DNA of 64,000 nucleotides from Microbacterium album (GTDB taxonomy: Bacteria > Actinomycetota > Actinomycetes > Actinomycetales > Microbacteriaceae). The DNA lies in assembly GCF_014643695.1 (NCBI RefSeq), contig NZ_BMJY01000011.1:40949-104948 (forward strand), in the 5' to 3' direction. The notes under the pieces are model-generated. The model saw nothing but the letters and a program-made list of their open reading frames with translations. It was not told the DNA's origin and made no database searches. The position numbers and the translations under genes are program-made. How positions within the stretch are numbered: position 1 is the first letter of the stretch; every line of letters starts with the position of its first letter. This document shows positions 44,932 to 53,438 of the stretch, in pieces.

Positions 44932-45389
44932 TGCGCCGCTCCCGCCGGGATATGGATGGCGCTGGCGGGGGTCGCGAGCGTCGAGTAGCCGCGCTGCGTG
45001 TAGGGGAACCCGTCGAGCTCGGTCGACTCGTTCCTCTGCTGGTAGTACGAGCGGATCTCGCTGATCCGGCCGTCGGTGAAAGTGAACCACTCCGAGCCGC
45101 GTGTCGCCACCTGCTCGCCCGTCTCCGGCGGTGTCCACATCATCGTCCACTCGATGACGGCGTCGTTTCCCGATTCCACGATCGCGTCGATGATCCAGGT
45201 CGCTGCGATCATCCCGGTCACTTTGCGCCAGTAGCGAGCGAGATGCTCCGCGCCCGCCACGGGTGCGGAGCCGACGTTGGGAGCCAGGAAGTAGTGGACC
45301 ACGTCGGGGTGCAACGTGCTCAGCATCCCCTCGACGTCTCCCGCCGAGCACCCGTCGTAGTAGCGGCTGATCACCCGCAGCGCGCTCAT
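44928..45389 (-). CDS. NTF2/SnoaL-like protein
   Basis: A 153-residue alpha+beta barrel protein of the nuclear-transport-factor-2/ketosteroid-isomerase fold: YYDGCSAGDVEGMLSTLHPD, then VVHYFLAP, the central strand AVIEWTMMW and SEWFTFTDGRISEIRSYYQQ. Such proteins act as isomerases, hydrolases or cyclases on ring systems. It overlaps ALDH upstream and the crotonase downstream by 4 bp each, so it is made in fixed ratio with them. Exact reaction unknown. Confidence 0.85.
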   Translation of the reverse strand: MSALRVISRYYDGCSAGDVEGMLSTLHPDVVHYFLAPNVGSAPVAGAEHLARYWRKVTGMIAATWIIDAIVESGNDAVIEWTMMWTPPETGEQVATRGSEWFTFTDGRISEIRSYYQQRNESTELDGFPYTQRGYSTLATPASAIHIPAGAAQ

Positions 45390-46816
45390 CGCTGCATCGC
45401 CTTCACAACGGTGAACTCCTCTATTCCAAATTCACCGAACTCCCGGCCGTATCCCGAGGCTTTGACACCTCCGAACGGTGCGACGGGATTGAACGCCGCG
45501 CCGTTGAGGTCTACTTGGCCGGTTCTGATCCGACGCGCGACGCGCTCGGCGCGCTCCACATCCGCGCTCCACACCCCGCCCGCGAGACCATAAGGGCTGT
45601 CGTTCGCGATTGCGATCGCCTCATCCTCGGTGTCGTAGGGGATGACGGACAGCACCGGCCCGAAGATCTCCTCCTGTGCGAGTGCGGAGGCGTTGTCCAC
45701 GTCCGCGAAAATGGTGGGTGCAACGTAGAAACCCTCGTCGAGCCCGACCGGAGATCCCGCGCCGCCGGCCACCAGGCGAGCGAGCGTCTCGCCGCGACGG
45801 ATGTGCTCACGAACGCTCTCACGCTGCTTCTCCGAGACCAGCGGTCCGAGACGAGTGCCCTCGTCCAGCGGGTGGCCGAGCCGCAGGCGCTCTACGGACG
45901 CGACCGCGATCTCGAGCACCTGTTCCTGCAGCACGCGGGGAACCACCAGGCGTGTCCAGGCCGAGCAGGTTTGACCCGAGTTCAGGAAGGCGTTGCTCAC
46001 ACTTGATCGGATGGCGCGTTCGAGCTCGGCGTCGTCGAGAACGACGCTCGCCGACTTACCCCCCAGTTCGAGGCTTGTGCGGGTGACATTGCGTGCTGCC
46101 GCGGTGGCGATGCGCACGCCCACGGGTGTGGAGCCCGTGAACGAGACGAGATCCACACCAGGGTGCCCGGCCAGGGCCTCGCCGACGGCAGCACCGCTGC
46201 CGCTCACGAGGTTGAACACTCCCGCAGGCAGCCCGGCGGCGGCGATCGCGTCCGCGAGGGCGAACGCCGCCAGGGGGGCATCGGAAGCAGGTTTCGCAAC
46301 GACGGTGCTGCCCGCAGCGAGCGCCCCGCCCACCTTGCCCATGAGCTGGTGCAGCGGATAATTCCACGGGGTGATTGCGGCGACGACCCCGACGCCCTCC
46401 CGGGTGACCGTCGAGTTTCCTACCTGACGATCCCACTCGAAGGTGCGAGCGGCATCCGCGAAGCCCTGAAGGGTGAGGAGGGGCAGACCCACCTGCACCT
46501 TCTTCGAGATGTTCGAGGGCGTTCCGACCTCCAGGCTGATGATCTCGGCGATCGCGTCGGCGCGGGCGGACAGCTCCTCGCGTACGGCCTCGAGGGCCGC
46601 GGCACGGTCTTCGGGTCGAGTGTGCCGCCACTCGTTCGCCGCCGACTCGGCCGCCCGCACTGCGCGGTCGACGTCCGCTGGGCCGGCGGAAGGCACGGTG
46701 CCCAGTTGACTGCCGCTCGTGGAGTCGATGACCGTGAACGGTGCGCTGCTTTCCACCGGCGAGACCCACTCGCCGTCGATAAAAAGTCCGTCGCGTTCGC
46801 GTGAGGTGTCGGTCAT
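45386..46816 (-). CDS. NAD(P)-dependent aldehyde dehydrogenase
   Basis: A 476-residue ALDH. AITPWNYPLHQLMGKVGGAL and FTGSTPVGVRIA bind the cofactor; the general base Glu is in TSLELGGKSASVV and the catalytic Cys in LNSGQTCSAWTRLV. EEIFGPVLSVIPYDTEDEAI and NGAAFNPVAPFGGVKASGYG are further family blocks. GAAGGAG lies before ATG 46816. Second gene of the operon, one base after the dehydrogenase stop. It turns an aldehyde of the pathway into an acid, which the CoA-transferase could then activate. Confidence 0.94.
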   Translation of the reverse strand: MTDTSRERDGLFIDGEWVSPVESSAPFTVIDSTSGSQLGTVPSAGPADVDRAVRAAESAANEWRHTRPEDRAAALEAVREELSARADAIAEIISLEVGTPSNISKKVQVGLPLLTLQGFADAARTFEWDRQVGNSTVTREGVGVVAAITPWNYPLHQLMGKVGGALAAGSTVVAKPASDAPLAAFALADAIAAAGLPAGVFNLVSGSGAAVGEALAGHPGVDLVSFTGSTPVGVRIATAAARNVTRTSLELGGKSASVVLDDAELERAIRSSVSNAFLNSGQTCSAWTRLVVPRVLQEQVLEIAVASVERLRLGHPLDEGTRLGPLVSEKQRESVREHIRRGETLARLVAGGAGSPVGLDEGFYVAPTIFADVDNASALAQEEIFGPVLSVIPYDTEDEAIAIANDSPYGLAGGVWSADVERAERVARRIRTGQVDLNGAAFNPVAPFGGVKASGYGREFGEFGIEEFTVVKAMQR

Positions 46817-46817
46817 G

Positions 46818-47861
46818 TCATTCTCCTTCTCGGTAGAAGCCGGCGCCGCTCTTGCGCCCGAGTCGTCCTGCGGCGATGTGGGCGTGCAGCGTCGCGGCCG
46901 GCCGCAGTCGTTCGTCGATCGAGGTCTCCGCCATCGATGACAGCGCCGCCACGGTCACATCCAGGCCGATGAGGTCAATGAGCGCGAACGGCCCCATGGG
47001 AACGCCCGCCTCGGCCACGAGGGACTCGTCGATGAGCTCGATCGAAATGCCCGATTCGTGCAGGCGGACGGCGTCGTTGAGGTAGGGGATGAGGAGCCGA
47101 TTGACGATGAACCCCCGCTCGTCCGCGCTGCGAACGGGCGTCTTGCGCAAGCTGCGCACCCATGCTTCGGCGAGGGGGACGAGGTGGGCGCTGTGGGGCC
47201 CGGGGATGATCTCGACCAGTCTCATCGCCGGCGCGGGGTTGAAGAAGTGAAGGGCGAGAACGGGACGGTCGGGCCCGACCCTGGACATGACCTCGGCGAC
47301 CCGGTACGAACTGGTGTTCGTCGCGATCGGGACCGCAGGGGCGAGCGTGCGGTCGAGTTCGACCATGAGAGTCTGCTTGACGGCGAGGTCCTCCGCCACC
47401 GCCTCGACGACCAGGTCGACCGGCGGAAGCGCCGACAGTGACGGCACGAACGAAGTGCGTCGCATCGTTGCCGCCGCGTCCTCGGCGCTTAGTCGGCCCC
47501 GTGCGACGGACCTATCGAGACTGGCGGAGAGGTCAGCATTGCTGCGCGCGGCAGACGCTTCGCTACGTGCGACGACCACCACGTCGCCTCCCGCGCGCGC
47601 GATCGCCTCAGCGATTCCGGTCGCCATGCGGCCCGTGCCCAGGACGGCGACCTTGGACCACGGCGTCTCGGTACCGGAGTCGGTTTCGGCTGCGTCGCCC
47701 ACCGCGATGCCGCGTGCGGCGAACGGGCCCGCGGCGTACCCGGCTCCCAGACGCATGCTGGTGTCGACGTGCGCGGCGCTCGCGACGCCGCGCGACACGA
47801 GCGCATCCGCGTCGGCGTAGTAGCCGTCGAGGAGCGCAGCGGCCGGGTCGGGATGGGTCAT
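46818..47861 (-). CDS. 3-hydroxyacyl-CoA dehydrogenase with N-terminal extension
   Basis: A 347-residue enzyme. The Rossmann start KVAVLGTGRMATGIAEAIAR lies only at about residue 69. The catalytic His is in LALHFFNPAPAMRLVEIIPG, and the dimer domain has RGFIVNRLLIPYLNDAVRLH and VPMGPFALIDLIGLDV. The first 65 residues include VASAAHVDTSMRLGAGYAAG then PFA, which looks like a copy of the C-terminal domain's D-x-A-M-x-x-G-x-G-x-P-x-GPF motif. ATG at 47861 has GAGAGG six bases before; ATG 47873 is possible. First gene of the operon, controlled by the palindrome at 47882. Confidence 0.9.
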   Translation of the reverse strand: MTHPDPAAALLDGYYADADALVSRGVASAAHVDTSMRLGAGYAAGPFAARGIAVGDAAETDSGTETPWSKVAVLGTGRMATGIAEAIARAGGDVVVVARSEASAARSNADLSASLDRSVARGRLSAEDAAATMRRTSFVPSLSALPPVDLVVEAVAEDLAVKQTLMVELDRTLAPAVPIATNTSSYRVAEVMSRVGPDRPVLALHFFNPAPAMRLVEIIPGPHSAHLVPLAEAWVRSLRKTPVRSADERGFIVNRLLIPYLNDAVRLHESGISIELIDESLVAEAGVPMGPFALIDLIGLDVTVAALSSMAETSIDERLRPAATLHAHIAAGRLGRKSGAGFYREGE

Positions 47862-47881
47862 TGCGCCTCTCATTCAGGATA

Positions 47882-47903
47882 CTCTACCTACCAGTAGGTA
47901 GAG
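47882..47903. promoter_or_regulatory. perfect 22-bp palindrome, TetR-type operator
   Basis: CTCTACCTAC (47882-47891), centre CA, GTAGGTAGAG (47894-47903). It lies 21 bp before the acyl-CoA operon start at 47861 and 28 bp before the CMD gene at 47931, so one bound repressor could shut both. Similar sequences at 34041 and 36822 tie it to the TetR gene at 34091. Confidence 0.75.
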
Positions 47904-47930
47904 AGACTACCGCATGTCGGACGGATTCCC

Positions 47931-48443
47931 ATGACGTCATCCCCTCGCGTTCCCCCCGTCGACGACCTCACGCTCGAGGCGTACAGACTTCCCGACGGGC
48001 GACCGCTGCAACTTTTCGCTCTGCTCGGTCACGCGCCCGCAGCGTTCAGCGACCTGAAGGGCGCGACGGCGCGATCCCTCGAGGCCACGACGCTTCCGGT
48101 ACGGATGCGCGAACTCCTCATCCTGCGGGTCCTGCATCGCTTCGCCGCCACGCCGGAGTGGCAGGTGCACGTCACGCTGTTCGCCGACGCTGCTGGGATG
48201 GATGAGGGAGATCTCGACGGTCTGACCTCCACGACGCCGGCATTTACGGGCACCGAGGCCGACATCGTGGCCTTCGCCGATGGGCTGTGCGACGGTGGGA
48301 ACATCGACGATGCGCTGTGGAATCGCCTCGTCGGCGCGTTGGGCACGAGAGGTGCAGTCGAGGCAACTTTCGTTGGCGCACAGTATGCGAAGGTCGCGAT
48401 CATGACGAACGTCCTGCGAGTCCCGCCGCTCGAGACTGAGTGA
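47931..48443 (+). CDS. carboxymuconolactone decarboxylase (CMD) family protein
   Basis: A 170-residue CMD/AhpD-fold helical protein: LKGATARSLEATTLPVRMRE, then LLILRVLHRFAATPEWQVHV with the E..VH segment, LFADAAGMDEGDLDGL, and AVEATFVGAQYAKVAIMTNV. The AhpD CxxC pair is missing, so it is not a peroxidase of that kind. Divergent to the acyl-CoA operon with a shared palindrome; it probably takes part in the same pathway, perhaps on a lactone or carboxylated intermediate. Confidence 0.85.
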   Translation: MTSSPRVPPVDDLTLEAYRLPDGRPLQLFALLGHAPAAFSDLKGATARSLEATTLPVRMRELLILRVLHRFAATPEWQVHVTLFADAAGMDEGDLDGLTSTTPAFTGTEADIVAFADGLCDGGNIDDALWNRLVGALGTRGAVEATFVGAQYAKVAIMTNVLRVPPLETE

Positions 48444-48579
48444 CCCGGACCCTCATCGGCGCCGTCCGCGGCGGGTGGTCCGCTCAGCGGGGCGGCCGGC
48501 TGAGACGCAGATTCTCGACGACCGGGGCGAGGAGGTCGGCGAGTGGTCGCGCACCGTCTTCCGGCAGTCGGTCGAGGAA
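48444..48579. other. no gene seen
   Basis: Short stretch after the CMD gene without a recognisable frame; it probably contains the lost upstream part of the MDR remnant that follows. Confidence 0.35.
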
Positions 48580-48767
48580 TGAGGGACGCTTCGATATCGA
48601 TCACTTGACCGGACGCGAGATGCTCGCCCGACTCGCCGAGCTGCTGCGGGAAGGGGCGATCCGCATCCCCGTCGCCTAGACGGTCTTGTCCGACGAACTC
48701 CCCCCGCGCGCTGGAATCCTTCCGCACGCACCATCACTACGGCAAGATCGCCCTGCTCCGCGAGTGA
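48580..48767 (+). pseudogene. C-terminal remnant of a second MDR oxidoreductase
   Basis: One frame reads DIDHLTGREMLARLAELLRE then GAIRIPVA, TAG at 48677-48679, then TVLSDELPPRALESFRTHHH and YGKIALLRE with TGA at 48767. This is the C-terminal pattern of quinone-oxidoreductase-like MDR proteins, cut by an internal stop and lacking the first 250 residues. It differs from the decayed MDR at 39090-39919. Confidence 0.6.
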
Positions 48768-48936
48768 GGTGCCGGTCGTGCGTCGGTGGTTGAATCCCAT
48801 CGGCACACGACGGGCCCTGTGTCGTCGGCTCACATCCCCACCTGCAGGAACCGGTCGTGCATTTGCGGCGGCCCGCTCATCGCGGATGACACCTGTGTAA
48901 TAAAGACTGTCACCCGCCTCAAGCGGCAAGGTTCCC

Positions 48937-49812
48937 TCAGGGGAAGACGATGGTGTGGTTGCCGTGGCGGATGACGCGGTCCTGGGCGTGCCACTGCACG
49001 GCCCGCGACAACACGGCGCGTTCGACGTATGCGCCGCGGGCCTGCAGGGCCGCGGCGTCCATGGTGTGGTCGACGCGGGCGACGTCCTGCTCGATGATGG
49101 GACCTTCGTCGAGGTCTTTGGTGACGTAGTGGCTCGTCGCGCCGATGAGCTTGACGCCGCGCTCCGCGGCTTTGCGGTAAGGAGCGGCGCCGATGAATGC
49201 GGGCAGGAACGAGTGATGGATATTAATCACGGGCACGCCGACCGCGTCGAGGACGTCCTCGGAGATGATCTGCATGTATCGCGCCAGTACGACTAAGTCG
49301 ACGTTGCCGCCCAGCAGTTCCAGGATGCGGGCCTCCGCCGCGCTCTTGTCCGGACCCTGGGACGGCACGTGGAAGAACGGGAGGCCGAAGGAGCGGACGT
49401 CCTCGGCGACGTTGGTGTGGTTGGAGATCAACATGGGAATTGTGACCGGTAGTTCTCCGCGCCGGTGCCGCCACAGCAACTCCAGCAGGCAGTGGTCGCT
49501 CGTGGACGCGAGGATCGCCATCCGCTTCGGCACCGACTGGTCGGTCAGCACCCACTGCACGCCGTAGGGGTCGAGCGTCTCTGCGACGTCGGCGTCGATT
49601 TGGGGAAGCGCGATCGAAAGCCCCGGACGGTGGAACACGACGCGCTGAAAGAACGCGCCGCCCTCCGGATCGTCGGAGTACTGATCGAGCGTGACGATAT
49701 TGGCCTCGTGCCGCATGATCAGAGCGGTGACGGCGGCCACCAGGCCGGTTCGGTCCGGTCCATGAACGATGAGGCAGGCGTGATCGCGGGCCATATCAAG
49801 GCGTGGGGGCAT
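48937..49812 (-). CDS. purU: formyltetrahydrofolate deformylase
   Basis: A 291-residue PurU, which hydrolyses 10-formyl-THF to formate and THF. An N-terminal ACT domain (DHACLIVHGPDRTGLVAAVT, then ALIMRHEANIVTLDQYSDDP) leads into the formyltransferase fold with the active-site blocks ISNHTNVAEDVRSFGLPFFH, ARYMQIISEDVL, NIHHSFLPAFIGAAPYRKAA (catalytic Asn and His) and GATSHYVTKDLDEGPIIEQD. ATG at 49812 is the first start with full homology. With metF and folD it closes a C1 route that frees THF for the O-demethylases. Confidence 0.95.
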   Translation of the reverse strand: MPPRLDMARDHACLIVHGPDRTGLVAAVTALIMRHEANIVTLDQYSDDPEGGAFFQRVVFHRPGLSIALPQIDADVAETLDPYGVQWVLTDQSVPKRMAILASTSDHCLLELLWRHRRGELPVTIPMLISNHTNVAEDVRSFGLPFFHVPSQGPDKSAAEARILELLGGNVDLVVLARYMQIISEDVLDAVGVPVINIHHSFLPAFIGAAPYRKAAERGVKLIGATSHYVTKDLDEGPIIEQDVARVDHTMDAAALQARGAYVERAVLSRAVQWHAQDRVIRHGNHTIVFP

Positions 49813-49847
49813 GTCGGGTCTTTTCCGTGGGATGGAACAGAGATTCG

Positions 49848-50734
49848 TCAGCGGATGAAGCGCTCGGCGGCTTCCACGACGTTGGAGACGAGCAGAGCGC
49901 GGGTCATGGGTCCCACGCCGCCCGGGTTGGGCGAGAGCCATCCGGCCACCTCGGCGACCGCGGGTTCGACGTCGCCCGCCAATCTGGCCTTGCCGGAGTT
50001 GGTGGTGCCCACCTGAGTGACGCCGACGTCGAGTACCGCAGCACCGGGCGCGATCCATTCGGCCTTCACTAGGTGCGGCACGCCGACGGCCGCGACGACG
50101 ATGTCGGCGCGCCGCACCTCGGCGGCGATGTCGGGTGTGCGCGAGTGCGTTAGGGTCACCGTCGCATCGATGCCCTTGCGGGTGAGCAGCAAACCGAGGG
50201 CGCGACCAACGGTGACGCCGCGCCCGATCACCGTGACGCGGCGGCCGGCGATCTGGACGGCGTTGCGCTCGAGCAACTCGATGACGCCGGCGGGGTGCAG
50301 GGCAGGGGCGCGGGCGTCGCGCGGGCGGGATCGACACCCAGCACGAGGCGGCCGAGGTTGGTCGGGTGCAGGCCGTCAGCGTCCTTCGCCGGGTCGATCA
50401 GCTCGAGGATCGCATTTTCGTCGATGCTTGCGGGCAGCGGTAGCTGCACGATGAGTCCGGTGACCGCGGCGTCGTCGTTCAGGGCCCGGACGGCCGTGGC
50501 GATGTCGTCCTGCGTGGCGTCGGCGGGTAGCTCCACCGAGGTCGATTCGACGCTGACCTCGGCGCAGTCGCGGTGCTTGCCGGTGACGTAGGAGCGTGAG
50601 GCGGGGTCATCGCCGACCAGCAGAGTGCCGAGGTCGGGCACCACCCCGCGGGCGCGCAGCGCGGCGACGCGATCGCGCAGATCGTCCTTGATGGCGGCTG
50701 CAGCGGCGTTGCCGTCAAGGGTGCGTGCGGTCAC
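49848..50734 (-). pseudogene. folD: methylene-THF dehydrogenase/cyclohydrolase FolD, frameshifted
   Basis: FolD turns methylene-THF into 10-formyl-THF. The first half (50734 to about 50305) has [18 protein letters not shown] with the catalytic Lys, [13 protein letters not shown] and [13 protein letters not shown]. The match then moves frame near 50300: PLPCTP is followed, one base off, by [36 protein letters not shown] and [14 protein letters not shown], ending at 49848. One lost base in the CCGG-rich stretch explains the break. All catalytic parts are otherwise sound. Seven bases after metF and 35 before purU. Could be a consensus error; a chromosomal folD elsewhere would cover a true loss. 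Confidence 0.85.
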
Positions 50735-50741
50735 GACCGGC

Positions 50742-51608
50742 TCACGAACGCGCGGCGACGTAGTCGCGTGCCCACTCGGAGGTGGCCAGCAGTCCTCCGA
50801 AGGCGTAGAAGTGCAGCTTCACGACGCCACTCGCCTGGTCTTCGTCCGTAAGGCGTGCGAGGTCGGTCACGAACGTGTCGGGCCCGGCCGTGCCGAGCAG
50901 GTTGGTGAGGGAGAAGCCGTACTTCTTCACGATAATCGCGTTCGCGCCGATACCGAAGCGACGCGCGAAGGACAGCAGCCGCTTGATGCCGGCAGGACCC
51001 GGCGTGCCGATGCGAATCTCGCTGTCAATTCCCCGCTCGCGCACCCCGTCGATCCACGCCATCACGGGGTCGGTGTCGAAGGCGAACTGGGTCAGGACGA
51101 CCGCATCCAGTCCCTGCTCCTTCAGCACGGCCGACTTGTCTTCGAGGTGGCGCCAGAGCACGTCGGACGCGATGTCGGGGTGGCCCTCGGGGTAGCCGGC
51201 GATCGAGACCTCGCGGACGCCGTACTGCTGTAGCAGACCCGTGCGGATGACTGAGAGCGCGTCAGGATACGGCCCCTCGGGCGTCGCCGGGTCGCCGCCG
51301 ACGGCGAAGATATGCTCGGTCGCACCGACCTCCTGCAGCCGCCCGAGGAACTCCTCCAGCTGGCCTGGAGATGCGAGGCGCCGGGCCGAGATGTGCGGCA
51401 CGGGGGTGAAGCCGAGATCCTTCACGGCCTTGGCCGCCGCGACACGCATGTCGAGGTTCTCGTTGCCGAGGAACGTGACGTTGATCTTCGTTCCCGCGGG
51501 AATGGCGTGTCGAGCTTCTTCGAGCCCGGGCACGTCCTTGCCGGTCATCTCTAGTGAGAAGTCGCGGATGAACTCCACGACGGCCTCATTTCGTGTGCTG
51601 TGTGCCAC
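50742..51608 (-). CDS. metF: methylenetetrahydrofolate reductase (MetF-like)
   Basis: A 288-residue flavoprotein of the MetF family. Family marks are [78 protein letters not shown] and [20 protein letters not shown]. It lacks the usual N-terminal F-E-x-x-P-P start of biosynthetic MetF and resembles the forms next to THF-dependent O-demethylases, where it oxidises methyl-THF. First gene of metF-folD-purU, divergent to the ABC importer with a 220-bp gap. Confidence 0.93.
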   Translation of the reverse strand: MAHSTRNEAVVEFIRDFSLEMTGKDVPGLEEARHAIPAGTKINVTFLGNENLDMRVAAAKAVKDLGFTPVPHISARRLASPGQLEEFLGRLQEVGATEHIFAVGGDPATPEGPYPDALSVIRTGLLQQYGVREVSIAGYPEGHPDIASDVLWRHLEDKSAVLKEQGLDAVVLTQFAFDTDPVMAWIDGVRERGIDSEIRIGTPGPAGIKRLLSFARRFGIGANAIIVKKYGFSLTNLLGTAGPDTFVTDLARLTDEDQASGVVKLHFYAFGGLLATSEWARDYVAARS

Positions 51609-51766
51609 CAGGCAATCCTTCCGAGATCAACGCGTGCGAGCGAGGCGGGGCGGGGGGGCGAAGCCGGCGTGCTCGGCCCCCACCCTCCCAGCACGCATCG
51701 TCGGCGTCGCATCCCGTTTCGTGATACAGAATCCGTCTCGGGCCGCGCGTGCCGCTGATAGCTTTC

Positions 51767-51776
51767 CGGAAATCCG
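51767..51776. promoter_or_regulatory. IclR-type operator candidate 1
   Basis: CGGAAATCCG, inside the palindromic TTTCCGGAAA context, lies 53 bp before the permease start in the divergent metF/ABC gap. It resembles CGGAATTTCG at 57763 and CGGAATTCCCG at 59579. Confidence 0.35.
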
Positions 51777-51828
51777 AGTCTCGGGGCCCCGAGAAGCTCA
51801 CGGCGTGGTCAGCGTAGGAGGCATACAA

Positions 51829-52647
51829 ATGACGGTTGTCGTCGAGACGCGGTCCCCGTCCACGTCCTCCCTCGGGCCGGGAGCGCGAGGGCGCGTCGCG
51901 CCGACCATCGCGATCGTCGCGACGCTGGTGCTCTGGCAACTGGCCGTGACGGTGGGGCTGATCGACGCGCAGTACTTCCCCGACATGGTTTCCACCGTGA
52001 CGCAACTCGCGGGGCTGGTCGTCTCGAGCAGCTTCTGGCTCGCGCTCGCGGACACCCTTATGGGTGCCGCGCTGGGGATGGCGTGGGCGGTCGCTCTCGG
52101 CATCCCGCTCGGCGTGCTCTTCGGCTCGACCGAATGGCTCTACCGTGCCTTCCGAGTACCGATCGAGTTCCTTCGCCCCATGCCCTCCGTCGCCTTGATC
52201 CCCGTCGCCGTCCTCGTCTTCGGCACGGGTCTCGAGGGCAAGGTCTTCCTCGCTGCCTTCGCCGCGTTCTGGCCGCTCTTCGTACAGACGGTATACGGGA
52301 TGCACGACACCGACAGCGTGGTCGTCGAGACGGCCCGCTCGTACCGAGTTCGGACTTTCGACCGCCTCTGGCGTATCAAACTCCCAGGAGCACTGCCGTT
52401 CATCATGACTGGTGCCCGCATCTCCGCGGCAGTCGCACTCATCCTCGCCGTGACCGCCGAGCTGCTGTTCAGCCAATCCGGGCTCGGCTACGAGATCAAT
52501 CTCGCTCGTTCCTCCGGCGCGATCTCGCTCATGTACGCGCTCATCATCGCCGCCGGCTTCCTTGGGCTGCTGCTAAATGCCGTCATGGTCTTCATCGAGC
52601 AACGAGTGCTGTCGTGGCACCCCTCGACACGGGAGCTCCTGCCATGA
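51829..52647 (+). CDS. NitT/TauT-type ABC importer permease 1
   Basis: A 272-residue inner-membrane permease with about six helices, for example 26-45 (TIAIVATLVLWQLAVTVGLI) and 75-97. The EAA loop that meets the ATPase is VVETARSYRVRTFDRLWRIK then LPGALPFIMTGARISAAVAL, typical of the taurine/nitrate/sulfonate BPD family. TAGGAGG at 51815-51821 fixes ATG 51829; upstream open frame is a metF shadow. It overlaps permease 2 by ATGA. With two different permeases, the transporter is a heterodimer. Confidence 0.92.
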   Translation: MTVVVETRSPSTSSLGPGARGRVAPTIAIVATLVLWQLAVTVGLIDAQYFPDMVSTVTQLAGLVVSSSFWLALADTLMGAALGMAWAVALGIPLGVLFGSTEWLYRAFRVPIEFLRPMPSVALIPVAVLVFGTGLEGKVFLAAFAAFWPLFVQTVYGMHDTDSVVVETARSYRVRTFDRLWRIKLPGALPFIMTGARISAAVALILAVTAELLFSQSGLGYEINLARSSGAISLMYALIIAAGFLGLLLNAVMVFIEQRVLSWHPSTRELLP

Positions 52648-53423
52648 GAGCCGGAACACGCAGCGGGCTCCTCGTCGGCCTCGAGATCCTCGTTCCCATC
52701 CTCATCCTCGCCGTGTGGTGGGTGTGGTCCGCCAGCGCCGACTCGTTCTATTTCCCGCCGCTCGCGGAGATTCTCAGGAGCTTCCAGGAAACATGGCTCT
52801 TCGCGCGCTTCCCGACCGATGTGCTGCCGAGTCTCGGGCGGATGTTCCTCGGATACGCGATCGCAGTCGTCATCGCCGTCGTGTCCGGCGTCGCACTCGG
52901 TTTGTCGGTGGTCGCCCGGCAAGCGGCGTCGCCACTCGTGGAGTTTTTCCGCGCCATTCCGCCGACGGCTCTACTGCCCTTCGCGATCCTGGTTTTCGGA
53001 GTGGGATTCGAGATGAAGGTGTTCATCATCGCCTTCGTGTGCGTGTGGCCGGTCTTGCTCAACACCATCGACGGCGTGCGGGCGATCGATCCGGTGCTAC
53101 GCGAAACGGTACGCGTCTACCGCCTCTCGAACGTCGATCAACTGCGTCGCATCGTGCTGCCGGCCATCGCACCTCAGGTGTTCGCGGGGATGCGCACGAG
53201 CTTGTCGCTCGCCGTCATCCTCATGGTTGTTAGCGAGATGGTCGCCAGCACGAACGGCATCGGCTACTTCGTCCTGCAGGCGCAGCGCTCGTTCGACATC
53301 GCCGAAATGTGGTCGGGGATTCTCTTGCTGGGCATCTTCGGGTACCTGCTGAACGCCGTCTTCATCTGGATCGAACGCCGGTCGCTGACCTGGTACCGCG
53401 CCATCCGATCATCGTCCACGTGA
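52644..53423 (+). CDS. NitT/TauT-type ABC importer permease 2
   Basis: A 259-residue partner permease: first helix GLEILVPILILAVWWVW, then GRMFLGYAIAVVIAVVSGVA and the EAA loop VLRETVRVYRLSNVDQLRRI followed by VLPAIAPQVFAGMRTSLSLA. ATG 52644 overlaps the stop of permease 1. The conserved EFFRAIPPTALLPFAILVFG segment, also seen in permease 1 as EFLRPMPSVALIPVAVLVFG, shows the two come from an old duplication. Confidence 0.92.
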   Translation: MRAGTRSGLLVGLEILVPILILAVWWVWSASADSFYFPPLAEILRSFQETWLFARFPTDVLPSLGRMFLGYAIAVVIAVVSGVALGLSVVARQAASPLVEFFRAIPPTALLPFAILVFGVGFEMKVFIIAFVCVWPVLLNTIDGVRAIDPVLRETVRVYRLSNVDQLRRIVLPAIAPQVFAGMRTSLSLAVILMVVSEMVASTNGIGYFVLQAQRSFDIAEMWSGILLLGIFGYLLNAVFIWIERRSLTWYRAIRSSST

Positions 53424-53438
53424 ATCCGAGGGAGAGAA

